DNA of 64,000 nt from Helopsaltes ochotensis. Lineage: Eukaryota; Chordata; Aves; Passeriformes; Locustellidae. The notes under the pieces were generated by a model. The model was not told where the DNA came from. It searched no databases and was given only the letters and a program-made list of their open reading frames with translations. Where the stretch lies: NCBI GenBank assembly GCA_013400155.1, contig VXBM01001015.1:238437-302436 (forward strand), in the 5' to 3' direction. Both the position numbers and the translations under genes were made by a program. Positions 53,154 to 64,000 of the stretch are shown one piece after another. Each line of letters starts with the position of its first letter. Position 1 is the first letter of the stretch.

Positions 53154-56100
53154 CAGGCTCAGTAGCTGCCTTTTACTCTGGATTGATAAAAGATAATGAG
53201 CTGCTTCTCCTTCAGACACCTTCTTCATTAGTGGTATGGGGGAGACTACAGCTGAATAATACCTTGAATCTGGGTTTTGGACAGCACCATCATGAAAATT
53301 ACAGCTTTGCACTAGAAAGTACAGATCAAGTATAAACTGCCTCTGCTAGTTCAAATTTATTCCAGAAATATCGACAGAAAAAATTGTAGAGCAGACTGTA
53401 GAGGGGATCAAGACTGTGAGCCAGGAGAGCTGCGATCTGCTGCACTGTGTCGTTTGTCACATTGTAGCTGGTGTGAAAACAACAGGTACGGGGAATTCAT
53501 AGCAGTGTGATTCCATTTGGCACACAGGCTGGGGGTTGGCACATGCCTTTTGATCCAGATTGGATTTGTGACGCTCACTGACCCAGTATTGTAGAGATCC
53601 ACATTTAATAAATGCAGACCCGCTTTTTAGGGAGTTCGTTGGAATTGCACAGTAAAATAAAGATGGATGGCATTCTATTTCAAATGTATTGCATGTATTT
53701 TTATGCTGTATATATCATTTATGCTAACTTTATAAAACTGATATAAAAGTCACATGGTTCTGGCAGATATTCTTACAATCTCAATTCAGATTTTCGTTTT
53801 TTGTAAACCAAACCTTGGCACTGCTTTGCTCTATTTCTGATGGAAACCTAGCCGTTTCTAGACCAAATTTCTAATAAATTTCTGAAAATTTCTTTTACTG
53901 AGAAGTGGCTTCCTGCCTTGATGTCATTTCATTTTGTAACTTACTAGCTTTTCTAAAACATCCAGTAACAAAGTGGACTGTCTGAAGTCAAGTGTTGACT
54001 TTTTAATGCTGATAAATTATTTTCTAGGTTCTCCGTAGCTTTGTATTATAATGCAGTTGCGTCTTCAAAACAGTCTTCCAAAATCTGTTTTAATAAATGA
54101 AAAATTCTTTATTGTATACAATTTCAAAAAATAAATGAAGAAAAATCTAAGTTGTCAGGGCTAGGAATTCGGGGAAGGAAGAAGTGAGGAGTGCCAAGAT
54201 AACATGTGCTGTCATTGGGATAAAGAAATAAGTCGTAGAGAAATGTAATACTGCAGGAAGGTGTTGTGTGATACAGAGAACGGATCTGGCAGCCCATTGC
54301 TAGATGGGGCAATCTCAGTCCCAGGTACCACGGTGTAACCCACGGCCTCACAACAGCTCAAATAGCCCAACTGTTGTGCAGGAAGTGCTCACTGGACACT
54401 GACTGTGGAGATGGTGGACAACAGGCTTACCAGACTGTGAGGCTGGCAACAGAGTCAATAAACTGGGGGATTATCCAGTTAAATCATATGGCAGTGTGAG
54501 GAGGATGAAGGTCTCACCATTTTTGGCAGGAGTGAGCTGGTGCATTTCATGAAAGAATATACCTGTGGAGTGTGTATTTTGGTCCACAGAACACAACATT
54601 TTAAAGGAATTTGAAGTCTGGTTTTTGTGCCTCAGTGGAGATGACAGTACTACCGGTATCCCTATAGCGTCAGTGATGTGTTTTGTGTTATTTTCAGTGT
54701 TTTGTGATGAAGCAGAGATGTTCTTAGTTAATGTTCTTGTGAGCAAAGCAGTGAATGAACATCCTAGAGGGATGTTTGGTTGAGTTATTTGCAATTTAAT
54801 CCCAATTATTTAGTGAAAACAAGGACAAAGTAAGAGAAGAATAAGTGAAAATCAGAGTTGAAGGCTTTGACAGAATCATCTTTCAGTATAACTTGGTATA
54901 GTCTATAACACACAGATTCAGATCTATCTCATTTTAAAAGCCACCGTATACCAAATCCTACTTCCAACCTCCTTGGTTAGCACAGTCAGTGTGTTATCGG
55001 CTAAATTTCATATTAGCGACTTAAGAAGCCAAATAATGCATGTTGAAGAGTGTTCTCGGTGCTTGTGAGTGATGTTGGCAAATCCAGTCAGGATTATAAG
55101 CATTACTTTGCAGTGCTGGGGGTCTTCAAACTGGAATTGGTTCTCCGTTATACTGGCCCGGCAGTACCTCCACATACACATTGTGCTCCTGTGAGAAAAA
55201 TGAAGGTGGTTTGACTTTTTTTAGATAAATCTGATGATGTTTCTTTTCCAACTTCTTGTTTTGATATATGGTTTTGAATTTTCTAAATTGCCCATACATC
55301 TTAGGGTTTTTGCCCACTTTTCATCGTAATTTTTTATTGCATAGAACCATTCTTTAAAACAATGACTCATATTTAGATCTCTAATGAGGACATTATTCTT
55401 CATCACTATCTGAGACTATCACCTTCCTATAACAGAAATTAGTTTGAGGAATTAGTCCATTTTCAAAAAACTTTTTTCAAACCAAATCGCAGTAGGGCTG
55501 CTGTACCATACCCACCCAGGCACAATACCCACCTGGAAAGGAGGGCTTGAAACTTTCTTTGCTCACTGCTGAGCCTTGGTGTATCCTATTACAGCCTCCC
55601 AGAGTTACCCAGAATCTCTACAGAGCTACAGAATTACTGTTGGACTTTTGTTGTCAGAATAGGTAATAGTTGTAAACTAGAAGAAGCTGGAAAGAGAATT
55701 AATGCAAGTAACAAAGGCCTCGTTTAGTTTTCAAATAGGATTAAGAAGTGATATGCCAGAATGCATCTGTGTATTTTCCCTTATGAAAGTGTCAGGTAAC
55801 AGTCTGACAATCCACATAGTGAAAAGTATATTTAATTTTCTGTTTTCTTCTGCATGTCGTTGACAAGATTATTTGTTGTGTGATATAAAACTGCCACTGT
55901 CGCCTTTGCCTTTTGAAGAAGTAGTCATATTGCATGTTGTAAATGTCTTATAACTACATGGGTCATTTTTAAACAACTTGAAGTTAATAATAAGTAATAT
56001 TTTAGGAACACAATTTATATTTCTGTGATTTAATTACCGAAGCAAAATTGTAGGTTCAACTTTTCAGTTTTCCATTATCCAATTTAATTGTTATCTGTAT

Positions 56101-57106
56101 CTAAATTAGTTCAGAGAAAATCACATAGTGTTTAATTTTAAAGTCTTGTTGCTACACTGTTTGGTTTTGGAATATCCCAGTGTTTAACTATTAGGAAATC
56201 ACCATTTTCATAAAGAAAACATTAATTTTGTTAAGAAACCATTGTTGGGGTGATTTTCTTGTTATTGAACTTTCCCCTTGATCTGAACATTAAGGAAACA
56301 CAGGCTCATCGATGGGACAATTTTAGCAAAATTTACGAACTATCCCTGTTAAATCCAGAAATTACTACAGTGTGTTATTTTAAATTTTCTGTGACTTCCC
56401 GACTTAAAATACTCTCAATTTAGATATACATTGAGTGTTTGGTTCAGAGAACTACCTATAAAGCTGTTGTAGGATGGTTTTCAGTTTCCAGAATAGTTTC
56501 TCATCATTGGAATTGTGCACAGGTGCCCCAAATTTTAAAGCAGGAAGGCACTGAGGGTGTACAGAATTTAATTAGTTCTCACTTTACTGTTGTGTTAGTT
56601 AAAATACTCTTTGGAGATGTCAGTTGGAATTGGTGGGTGCCTGGAAGAGGTTTTTCTGAGGAGCGTTGAAAGCACACTGTTCCTCCAACTGCAGGGCCTC
56701 TCTCTGCACCCCGAGGGTGTACAAGGAACAGTCTCAGTGCATTTTTCTGCATATTAGATTTCTGGATCATCCTGTAATCCTGCAGACAGCATTGGACAAG
56801 TTCTTGAGGAAATATATGTGGTGTCTGGTGTTTGTTCCTGCGGAGCTAAATAGTGTCCCGTTTGTCCCAGCATGAGTGTAAAGTGAAAACTTGCTGCAGA
56901 TTGCCAGCAGTGCTGGGGTGGTACTGTTTGTTGCTCCCACAGCTGTGCCTGGCAGCGTGCTGTGCTAGTGCCAGGGAGGAGCACCAGGACAGAAAATCCA
57001 GTGTTCCTGTACAGATGTACAAGGGAAATTGCCAGAGGGTAGACACCTGAGTTACAGGCAGGCTATGGACAATTGCTCACTCTTGTATCAAGTGTACATA
57101 AAAGGG

Positions 57107-57155
57107 CATAGAATCAGAGTGGTTTGGCTTGGAAGGGACCTTAAAGATATTGCCA
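57107..57155 (-). mobile_element. CR1 LINE 3' tip, very short
   Basis: CATAGAATCAGAGTGGTTTG followed by GCTTGGAAGGGACCTTAAAG is the reversed extreme 3' end of CR1, with good identity over about 45 bases. It is one of the shortest 5' truncations in the window. Confidence 0.88.
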
Positions 57156-58573
57156 TGTATCCCATGTTAAAAAAAAAAATAACTGCAGAACATGAAACAT
57201 CTCTGAAAATTTAACTGTTTTGTCTGTCTCATGTAACATATTAATGCATACAACATTGATTTTTGGTTTGTGTGTTCTCAGACCTCAAGGCATTGAAGCT
57301 TGTTAGCCAAGCACTAGGTTGGCATCTTCAGAATGATTTGAAGGAGAGTTTTACTGGAAAACCAGCCCTAATTCTTCATAACTGAAGAATATTGCCAGAG
57401 AACTAGTTTATCTGAATACTTTGTTCCCATAGTCAAATTCCTGTGGAAGGTAGTCAAACTCTAGTTGCATTACCAAATGCCACATAATTTTCTTTCCATT
57501 GTGGAAGGAGTTTATAGAAGGCTGTGGTCCAGGTGTGTATGGAAACCAGGACAGACCTTCTACATGGAGCTTCAGAGACATGCCTGGGGCAGTGTAGGTT
57601 GTGTTGCAGGGCTGTGATGATATTGGAAGGCAGCAGGCAGTTTCAAAATGCCCTTTCCAAACCCTCGCCTTCCAAGCTGCTTAGGGCTGCTATGTGAGTG
57701 TTCTCATTAGAAAGAAAGTTGGCTGTATTTGGTAGCAAATTGAAGTCCTAATTTTCAATGTCAATGCTGTAAGCTGATTGCTTGTAAAAGACTAAACACA
57801 TTTAGTCTTCAGACTCTACTTTGTTATTGTACTGATTTTAGGCACTATTGAAAACAGTCAAGTGAACTTGCAAAAAATTAGAAGTTTACTCATTATTACA
57901 ATAGTGATGGGGATTGTGGGTATTTGGAGCTTAAAGGATATGTGAACATGTATTTAAATACTTTCTGTAGTTTTCATTTACAAGTTTAAAATAAGGTTTG
58001 GAAAAGATTTAAGTTTGTTTTGTTTAAAGCAAGGGTTATGTTGCCCTTTGAGTTCCTTTGCTAATTAGATGTTTCTATTTTATTGTGGAACTGTGTTTCT
58101 TACAAGACTGCCATTTGGATGCAAAACAAACCAGAGACAATCTGCTTTTCAGTTAAGACAACTGTTTTTCCAACATTATTTTCAGCCAATTATAAATTAA
58201 AGCCTTAAGATAATAGAAGCAAGAAATGCTGGACTTCTTTTACTTTGTTCCCTATGGCACTCTTAGTGAACTAAATTTAAAGTGAATTCATAAAACTGCA
58301 GTTTTCATTCAACCTGTACATTGTAATCAAATTTTAACTGATCAAGAGCTAAATAAATGTTCGTTTTCAGTAAACTTTTCTGTGCTGTTTTTATGGGCAT
58401 ACGCCTTATGCTATTCCAACTTTGTAAACAAACCTGTCTCTTCATTTGGAATATCACTATTTCTCATTAGCATTCTGTAGATGAAATTTTCCTAAAAACT
58501 ACTATTATATTTATATAATTACAAATGGTTTTTTCTTTTCATTTTTAATATCATTGTGAATTGCACTTGTAGT

Positions 58574-58606
58574 TTATTTAAGTCACTTGACAATTCACTT
58601 AAATAA
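58574..58606. repeat. Inverted repeat, 10-bp arms, 13-base loop
   Basis: TTATTTAAGT (58574-58583) and ACTTAAATAA (58597-58606) are perfect complements across a 13-base spacer. In AT-rich intron this is weak evidence for function. Confidence 0.7.
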
Positions 58607-61600
58607 GTGAGATTTTTTTGAAATGTAGTTCTCTTTTGAAAGGATTTTTCCAGCACATGAACTAGTGGGCCTGCTAGTACTGAATATTACAAAGCAAAAA
58701 TACTTAATGCAAAGGAAAAGGAAATCTGGATTGTAGAAGTTTTTTTTCACAGAGTTGTCAAATATTTAAAGTTCTGCATTCAGTGTTTTGGCAGTTGTTC
58801 ATATGTGGGGTTAAAGATACTCAGTTATTATCGACATGTTTGGCTTTTAATAGCAGTCAAGCAAAATTCGTTATAAAAATGCAAATCAGGCTAATGGAAG
58901 CCTGCAATGCTGCTGAATCATTTTCTCTAAATAGTAAGAAGGAATCCTCTATGAGCTTAACTTTTCCACTCAAAAGTACTCCACACTATGGCTCTGAAAC
59001 TGGAAATGACAAAGAATGGGCACAAGACAGTTGTGCATTTTAAATCCTTTGTTATGTTAATAGATACACTGCCGTGGGGATATACTGCTTTTTCTCTAAA
59101 GGTAGAAAATACTAATAGAATGTTATCTCTCTTCTCCGAATTTGCAAAGAAAAAATGCAGCTCTGTGTTCCTGATGTCCTTCCTCCATACCTTTGTCAGG
59201 CTTAGCTTTTTATTTGATACCATAATACTCATTTAAATGTTTTTTGAATACCTATGAAGCTGCAATTTACAGTACACAAATACTGAAAGAATTTTATATC
59301 ATAATTTTAAAAATGCTAACATTTGGGAGAGATTTTTTTTGTTTTATTCTATAGAGAACTAATACTTAACTCTGTTTACTTGTGGGGTTTTTTCATGGTT
59401 TTTTCCTCCCCAGGAGTGACTAATGTTTCATATCAAGATTGAATAGAGCTGTCATTCTAGCCCTGCTGAAACAAGAACTGACAAAACAGATAATGGTCAG
59501 GGTTTTGGATTTCCAAACATACTGTTTAATACAACTGAATGAGGGATAAAATGTGGGAGATGCATCCATTAAGATTTCTGGAAAGTCTTTTTATAGGCTG
59601 GAACTTCATTCTTTAATTAGTTAATCACACTGAGTATTTCAGATCCCTGTATTTTGTTGATTGTCCTCACTGAAATCTAGTTGCTGTGAAGTACATTAAA
59701 ATTTAAAAAGTTACTTTTCTTGCATAGAGTAATAATTTTGCTAGTCTTTGCTGTAATTATTTTGTAAATAACCTGTTCTGCACTTTCGAGAAATAATGAA
59801 CTGGCAACGAGGTATTATTTCAGTGAGCTGTTGTTTCTTCATAGACCCTTTTTTTTTCTTTTCTATGAGATCTGTGCTATTGATTTATGTCCCAGTAAAC
59901 TTAGAGTATTTGGGCTGGCTTTAAAAGCCTGCTTCTCCTGACACATCCTTTAATACAGTATCTGCAGTTGTGTGTACGTTCCATATGTGTAAATGACAGC
60001 TGTCAGATTGCTGATCTCATTTTTCAGTGGGAAAATACCATCAGATTCAATGGATGCAGCCTTACAAACAGATGAATACAAATGTTTTCAGCTGCAGGCA
60101 TTGTGGTACAGGTACCCTTCATGACTTTATTTCTCAGCTAGCACTGCCTGTGTACTTCTTATCCACTACTTGTTCAAGATGCACTACTCATTTCTTCTTC
60201 TGCTGAGTAAGACTCTTCCAGGTTTCTTTAATTCCCAATTAGCTTTTCTTTGCTAATAGTGTCATTAGTGCCTGAAGTAGCCCTGTGCTCTGAAGACTGA
60301 AATCATCACTAAGTCAGCAAGTGTTGCTAAGGCTCCATACATTTGTAAAACTTTTAATGAAAACGTGCTGAGATTTCTTCCAACTGGGCATTTTAAGCAT
60401 GGGAGCTTCCTTGTTCAAACTGTATGCTAATAGAAGCTGTGTGGAAATAATCACTCTTATGCCTGAGAAACTTATTTTTATTGTGAATTAGGCTACTTTT
60501 AGTGCCCTGAAACTCCTTCAGCATGCCACTGAATTTCAGTAACAAAGTATTCAGGTAACACTTTTACTTCATCCCATTTTTACTTGTTAGGGATTTAGAG
60601 CCCAGATTGAATCCCAAGGTTTCAGCCTTGTCTCCCAGGAATATTACTTCTACCACCTTATGCTGAACAGCAAAACCCACCTGACATCAGTGGGAGGAAG
60701 TGCTCTGTAAAGCAGCAGCAGTGTCTCTTTTTGTCCCACAGCTACAGCAGAAAGGGAAGATGAACGTAGTACTGCTCACTTCCCATTTTGATTTGGACTC
60801 TCCTTCTGACTTCCCACCACACCTTGTCCATCTCCCTGAAAAGCTGAGAAAGGACAGGTCAGATGTTGGTCAACCAGCCCACAAACCAAGCAGTCTGGGC
60901 TAATGAGCATTCCCCTTTCTTGGAAAACAACAATAAAAGTGTCTATATAAATAAAAATTGCTTTGTATTTCAGCGTTGCTTACAAGCTCACATGACTGTT
61001 AATCTTTGCATTTATTTCTTTTAGATATGTATCATTCATGTCAGTATTTATCAAAAGTCTTTCTTTCTTGCTATATGCTATTTCTCCATACTCTCAGAAG
61101 TAATTGGATTATTGTTAAAATACTGCTTTTAACTAAAATACTAGATAATTTCATTAGTTTTTCATGACTGCAAGTGGCTGCATTCTCTTCTTAATGAAAC
61201 CCCACCCAGCAAGGAAAGTTATTTGAGAAATGCCTGCCCCTCTGCATGTATTTTTCTGCTTGAAATTTGAACCAATTTGCAGAAGGATTTTGAAGGTGTT
61301 TCTTTATCTCATTATGAATTCTGTGCAGTGCAAAAATCTCAACTTTATTTTTGTCTCAGAAGTACACGGCTGATATAAAATTCCCTTTGGCAAGGAAGAG
61401 AGATTTTAGGATTCCAGAAATCCAAATTCTTTTGCTTATGGCTACATCCCAGTTGAAGCGTTAGATTTTCCTTGGAGATCTTTCAGAGCTAGGAACATGA
61501 TTCTTTCAGCAGGGTAGGGTGCACATCAGTTTCCTGTTTAAACTGGTTCATTCTCCAGAGATGCGAAGAAATGTGTTGTTCAGCCTGGCAGTACTAATCC

Positions 61601-62094
61601 AAAGAGACACAAAAAGGAAGGATGGGACCCCCAACTTTGGAAGCATGGAAGTGTAGATGCTGGTGCAGTGAGATTTGGTTAATCAGTTATGGTACTATAT
61701 TTATTAAAAAGGCAGAAATTTGAATATTTGAAAATCATGCAACATTTGTAATTTGGTAATATCTCTCTCATTCAGTGGCTTTCTTCTTTCTTTTGGGATG
61801 CAAGAAAAACGTAAACCTACTCATTATTTTCAAACAGTCTCATACTTTCTTCAGAAGAATGGAAGAAACAAACTAACACTACTTTGTTCTTTATACCTAC
61901 CACTGACAGTAGATAACAGCAATTAAAAAATTATTGTGTGAACTGGCTACTGTTAATCAATGTAAAAGCAAGTGCTATGCTTTTTGTCTAGGCCTGAAAA
62001 AAGATGAGTCCTTTAGCCTTTTTCTCATGTTGAATATGAATCTCTCAGTAAGCCGTGAGACACCTCCATTCATGGGCCTTGTCTCTGTGTCCAG

Positions 62095-62236
62095 GGGTCA
62101 CAAGCGCAAACTGGATGAAGATGATGCTGCCAGTGAATCCAGTAAAGAATCCAGCAATGAAGATGAGGAAGGAAGCAGTTCCGAAGCAGATGAAATGGCA
62201 GCAGCACTTGAAGCTGAATTGAATGACTTCATGTGA
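62095..62236 (+). CDS. CTDP1: CTDP1 terminal coding exon, RAP74-binding C-terminus
   Basis: The exon holds one base completing the split arginine codon, 46 codons and TGA (62234-62236). The translation starts GHKRKLDEDDAASESSKESS, continues through NEDEEGSSSEADEM, and ends ALEAELNDFM. In vertebrate FCP1 this acidic tail folds into an amphipathic helix on the winged-helix domain of RAP74 (GTF2F1), coupling the phosphatase to TFIIF. The helix hydrophobics M, L, L, F and M are in place. The penultimate residue is F where I remember human L. Dense S-D/E contexts suit casein kinase 2, which is known to modify FCP1. HKRK adds a second basic patch. The acceptor is GTGTCCAG|GGGT. The frame upstream of 62095 is intronic. 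Confidence 0.98.
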
Positions 62237-62721
62237 GATACATGCAGAAGACAGAATTTGTAATTATATTTTACTTCTCATAAACAGATCGGACTTCAGA
62301 TGAGTCCCTTATGTCAGTACTCAATGTTTTTCCAAAATGTGTGTGTATATTTTGCAAAGCAACTCAAGAGGTGATACATTATTTTACAAAATCAGAAATA
62401 GATGTTTTTAAGTTGTTTTATTAAAGGAATATATACTTTTTTAAGCAAAAAAAAAATAGTATTAAATGGGACATGGTGTGCTATGCCAAAGACATGTTAG
62501 GAGCTCTGCAGAACCTTCATGTACAGGACAGTGGTACAAAGATTTGTGATTAAACACACATCAAGTTTCTAAAAATATTGCAGGTTGTAGTTTATGGGTT
62601 AGAATCTTCAAAAACAGGAGGAGATAAAGGAGATGGAATTGTCTGGGTAGTACAGCAGGAACCTGATGAACTTGTCATCCTTTTCCAGAAATAGAGCTAA
62701 CAAATACAAAAGGATTTTTGA

Positions 62722-62727
62722 AATAAA
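62722..62727 (+). promoter_or_regulatory. CTDP1: Alternative poly(A) signal AATAAA
   Basis: A canonical hexamer about 490 bases after the stop, followed by A/T-rich but not clearly GU-rich sequence. It would give a shorter 3' UTR if used. Confidence 0.4.
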
Positions 62728-63108
62728 AAAGAACTATTTATATTTGTATAGAAACAGAGAATGTGATATGCAAGCTTTGTGAACTCTTTGACCCACCTGT
62801 CGTTTGCTTGTAAGAGAGTACATAGTGGTCAACATTCGTATTTTTAGGTTACTTTGTTGAATAGCTGAGTTCTTTAGAGACATCGTTTAGATTTTTAACT
62901 TTCCTTCTCTGTAACCAGAAATTTAGCACAGCAGACTATGTGGTCCTGTACTGCCACAAGATGCATATTCACCCATTTGTGTTGTTTTGGAAGGAACAAG
63001 TGCTACTTCAGTCTAGATAGAATTTAATTTCTTTGACAAGAGATCTGATGTAAAGTTTTTGTATATTCTATTTCATATTTGACCCACAAACAGATTTTTT
63101 TTTCATTG

Positions 63109-63114
63109 AATAAA
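63109..63114 (+). promoter_or_regulatory. CTDP1: Probable main poly(A) signal AATAAA
   Basis: A canonical hexamer in TTGAATAAAAGCTC, followed within 20-40 bases by a U/GU-rich element (TTTTGTATGCTTTGTTTCTC, 63121-63140). It is the best combination of signal and downstream element after the CTDP1 stop. Confidence 0.75.
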
Positions 63115-63135
63115 AGCTCATTTTGTATGCTTTGT

Positions 63136-64000
63136 TTCTCTTTCCTGTTCATTTCCTTCCATCAAACATAAGGTACTTTTCTGTATTATCTTTCCTTTAT
63201 TCTGCATGAAAATAATGAAAAACGTTGAAAGCAGGTGCAAATTTGTCGATTCATGCAGGTAGCTGAAGGACAGAAGAGAAACATTGGCTCAAAGATTCAT
63301 GGACTCTAACATCTGACTTCTCTCAGGTGTCTGACTGGGCTCTGAAATTGCATAAGAGTTGTTGCTCTGGTATTGAATTTCTGTGGCTAGGACCATGGTT
63401 TATTCTCAGTTGTTAGCAGCTGGAGATTGAATCCTTTTAACAATATGTTTGCAAAAGAAGACTCGTTAGTTGTACATCATGGTTAAAAGGAAGTACGTTC
63501 TGATGCAGAAATACTTCATTTTTCCACTTAGCAGTAAAACAGAACATTTCAGTAGAATTTCAGCTGCTTTACAAATAGCACTCTAATTTTAAAGCTTCAT
63601 AATGACAATAAAAGGAAGACTGAGAAAATGTTAGAGCCTTTTCAGATAAATACTGCTTTTCCACTTCAGAGTGCAAAGTCAGCATCCACAGACAAAAACA
63701 GTGGATTTTGTGGGAAAATGCTCCAGACATTTCCTGGACATTTACACAGGTACCACTTAGCTGAATGCCACAGTGCCCTGCCTGCTGCAGCTCTCCATGA
63801 AAACAAACAGGATCTCTCCAAGTGATTTTTCATAATATAACAGAAGAAAAAGACTAATGCTTGTAAAATGGGAAGTCAAAATACTTTCTTTTGTTCAGCA
63901 GAACAGTTTGCAGAACTTGACATTGCTGACTTACACGGGCTCTTTTAAACCCCCTGGAGTTGTCATCCTTGCAGGTCTCATCCCCACAGAGCCTGTGCTG
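63136..64000. other. Downstream flank of CTDP1
   Basis: No gene or repeat was recognised. Another AATAAA lies at 63607-63612 and could serve a longer CTDP1 transcript. In human 18q23 the next gene after CTDP1 is KCNG2, but nothing in this stretch looks like it, and a 65-codon frame at 63628-63825 has no coding signature. Confidence 0.6.

Larger units (their letters stand above)
31179..62094 (+). other. CTDP1: CTDP1 last intron, 31 kb
   Basis: This intron interrupts an arginine codon (AG|G) between GSVP and GHKRKL. It contains poly-T tracts, a 1-kb internally deleted CR1 (about 41985-43055), a 17-bp tandem duplication near 46.6 kb, an ERVL-like solo LTR (52614-53153) and a short CR1 tip near 57.1 kb. 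The remaining stretches (about 31.2-41.9, 43.1-52.6, 53.2-57.1 and 57.2-62.1 kb) are AT-rich single-copy sequence with dispersed stops in every frame. I recognise no second gene or RNA gene in them. Confidence 0.9.
62237..63135 (+). other. CTDP1: CTDP1 3' untranslated region
   Basis: The sequence after the stop is AT-rich. It contains possible weak signals ATTAAA at 62420-62425 and 62461-62466, AATAAA at 62722-62727, an A10 tract near 62450 and ATTTA-type motifs near 62735. The likely end is about 20 bases beyond the AATAAA at 63109, giving a 3' UTR of roughly 0.9 kb. The exact cleavage site cannot be read from DNA. Confidence 0.75.

Noticed and set aside
52836..53312. 158-codon open frame on the minus strand
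   Set aside because: It lies mostly within the ERVL-like solo LTR and runs through its right flank. LTRs do not code for such a protein, and the frame is a by-product of the GC-richer LTR sequence.
61934..62094. Open frame with ATG running into the last exon
   Set aside because: The conserved protein begins at GHKRKL after the CCAG acceptor. The upstream frame is intronic, although an intronic alternative start cannot be excluded from DNA alone.
1..64000. tRNA, snRNA, rRNA, CRISPR or bacterial-type systems
   Set aside because: I looked for tRNA B-box words, U6/7SK/Y RNA-like words and regularly spaced repeats on both strands and saw none. The sequence is vertebrate intron throughout.

Overview
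The window is vertebrate nuclear DNA, very probably from a bird and most likely a neoavian. It is AT-rich and CpG-poor, and almost all of it is intron. The recognisable interspersed repeats are CR1 LINE remnants (five clear pieces and one doubtful tip) and two solo retroviral LTRs, which is the sparse repeat mix of avian genomes. I cannot resolve the species.

One gene is present: the 3' part of CTDP1 (FCP1, the phosphatase of the RNA polymerase II C-terminal domain), on the + strand. Four coding exons join without a frame break. They are 972-1202, 6882-7047, 31000-31178 and 62095-62236 (with the stop), and they encode the last 238 residues. The catalytic FCP1 homology domain and the BRCT domain lie upstream, outside the window. 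What is here is the conserved PGPEVRIYD segment, a KRKR nuclear-localisation-type patch, an acidic serine-rich linker, and the C-terminal acidic helix that binds the RAP74 subunit of TFIIF. The 3' UTR follows, with the best poly(A) signal at 63109-63114, and about 0.9 kb of downstream flank closes the window.

Layout: 1-971 intron; exon; 1203-6881 intron (5.7 kb); exon; 7048-30999 intron (24 kb) with a class II-like solo LTR, three CR1 pieces and a perfect 28-bp palindrome; exon with an A10 tract and a (TCA)6 serine run; 31179-62094 intron (31 kb) with an internally deleted 1-kb CR1, an ERVL-like solo LTR and small tandem repeats; terminal exon, 3' UTR and flank.

Both solo LTRs are delimited to the base by exact target-site duplications: 6 bp (AGCCAC) and 5 bp (CAGGC). 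No tRNA, rRNA, CRISPR array, operon or second convincing protein-coding gene was seen. I found no evidence for a new biological system. The most useful observations are the splice-phase logic of the CTDP1 tail, the two LTRs and the palindrome.
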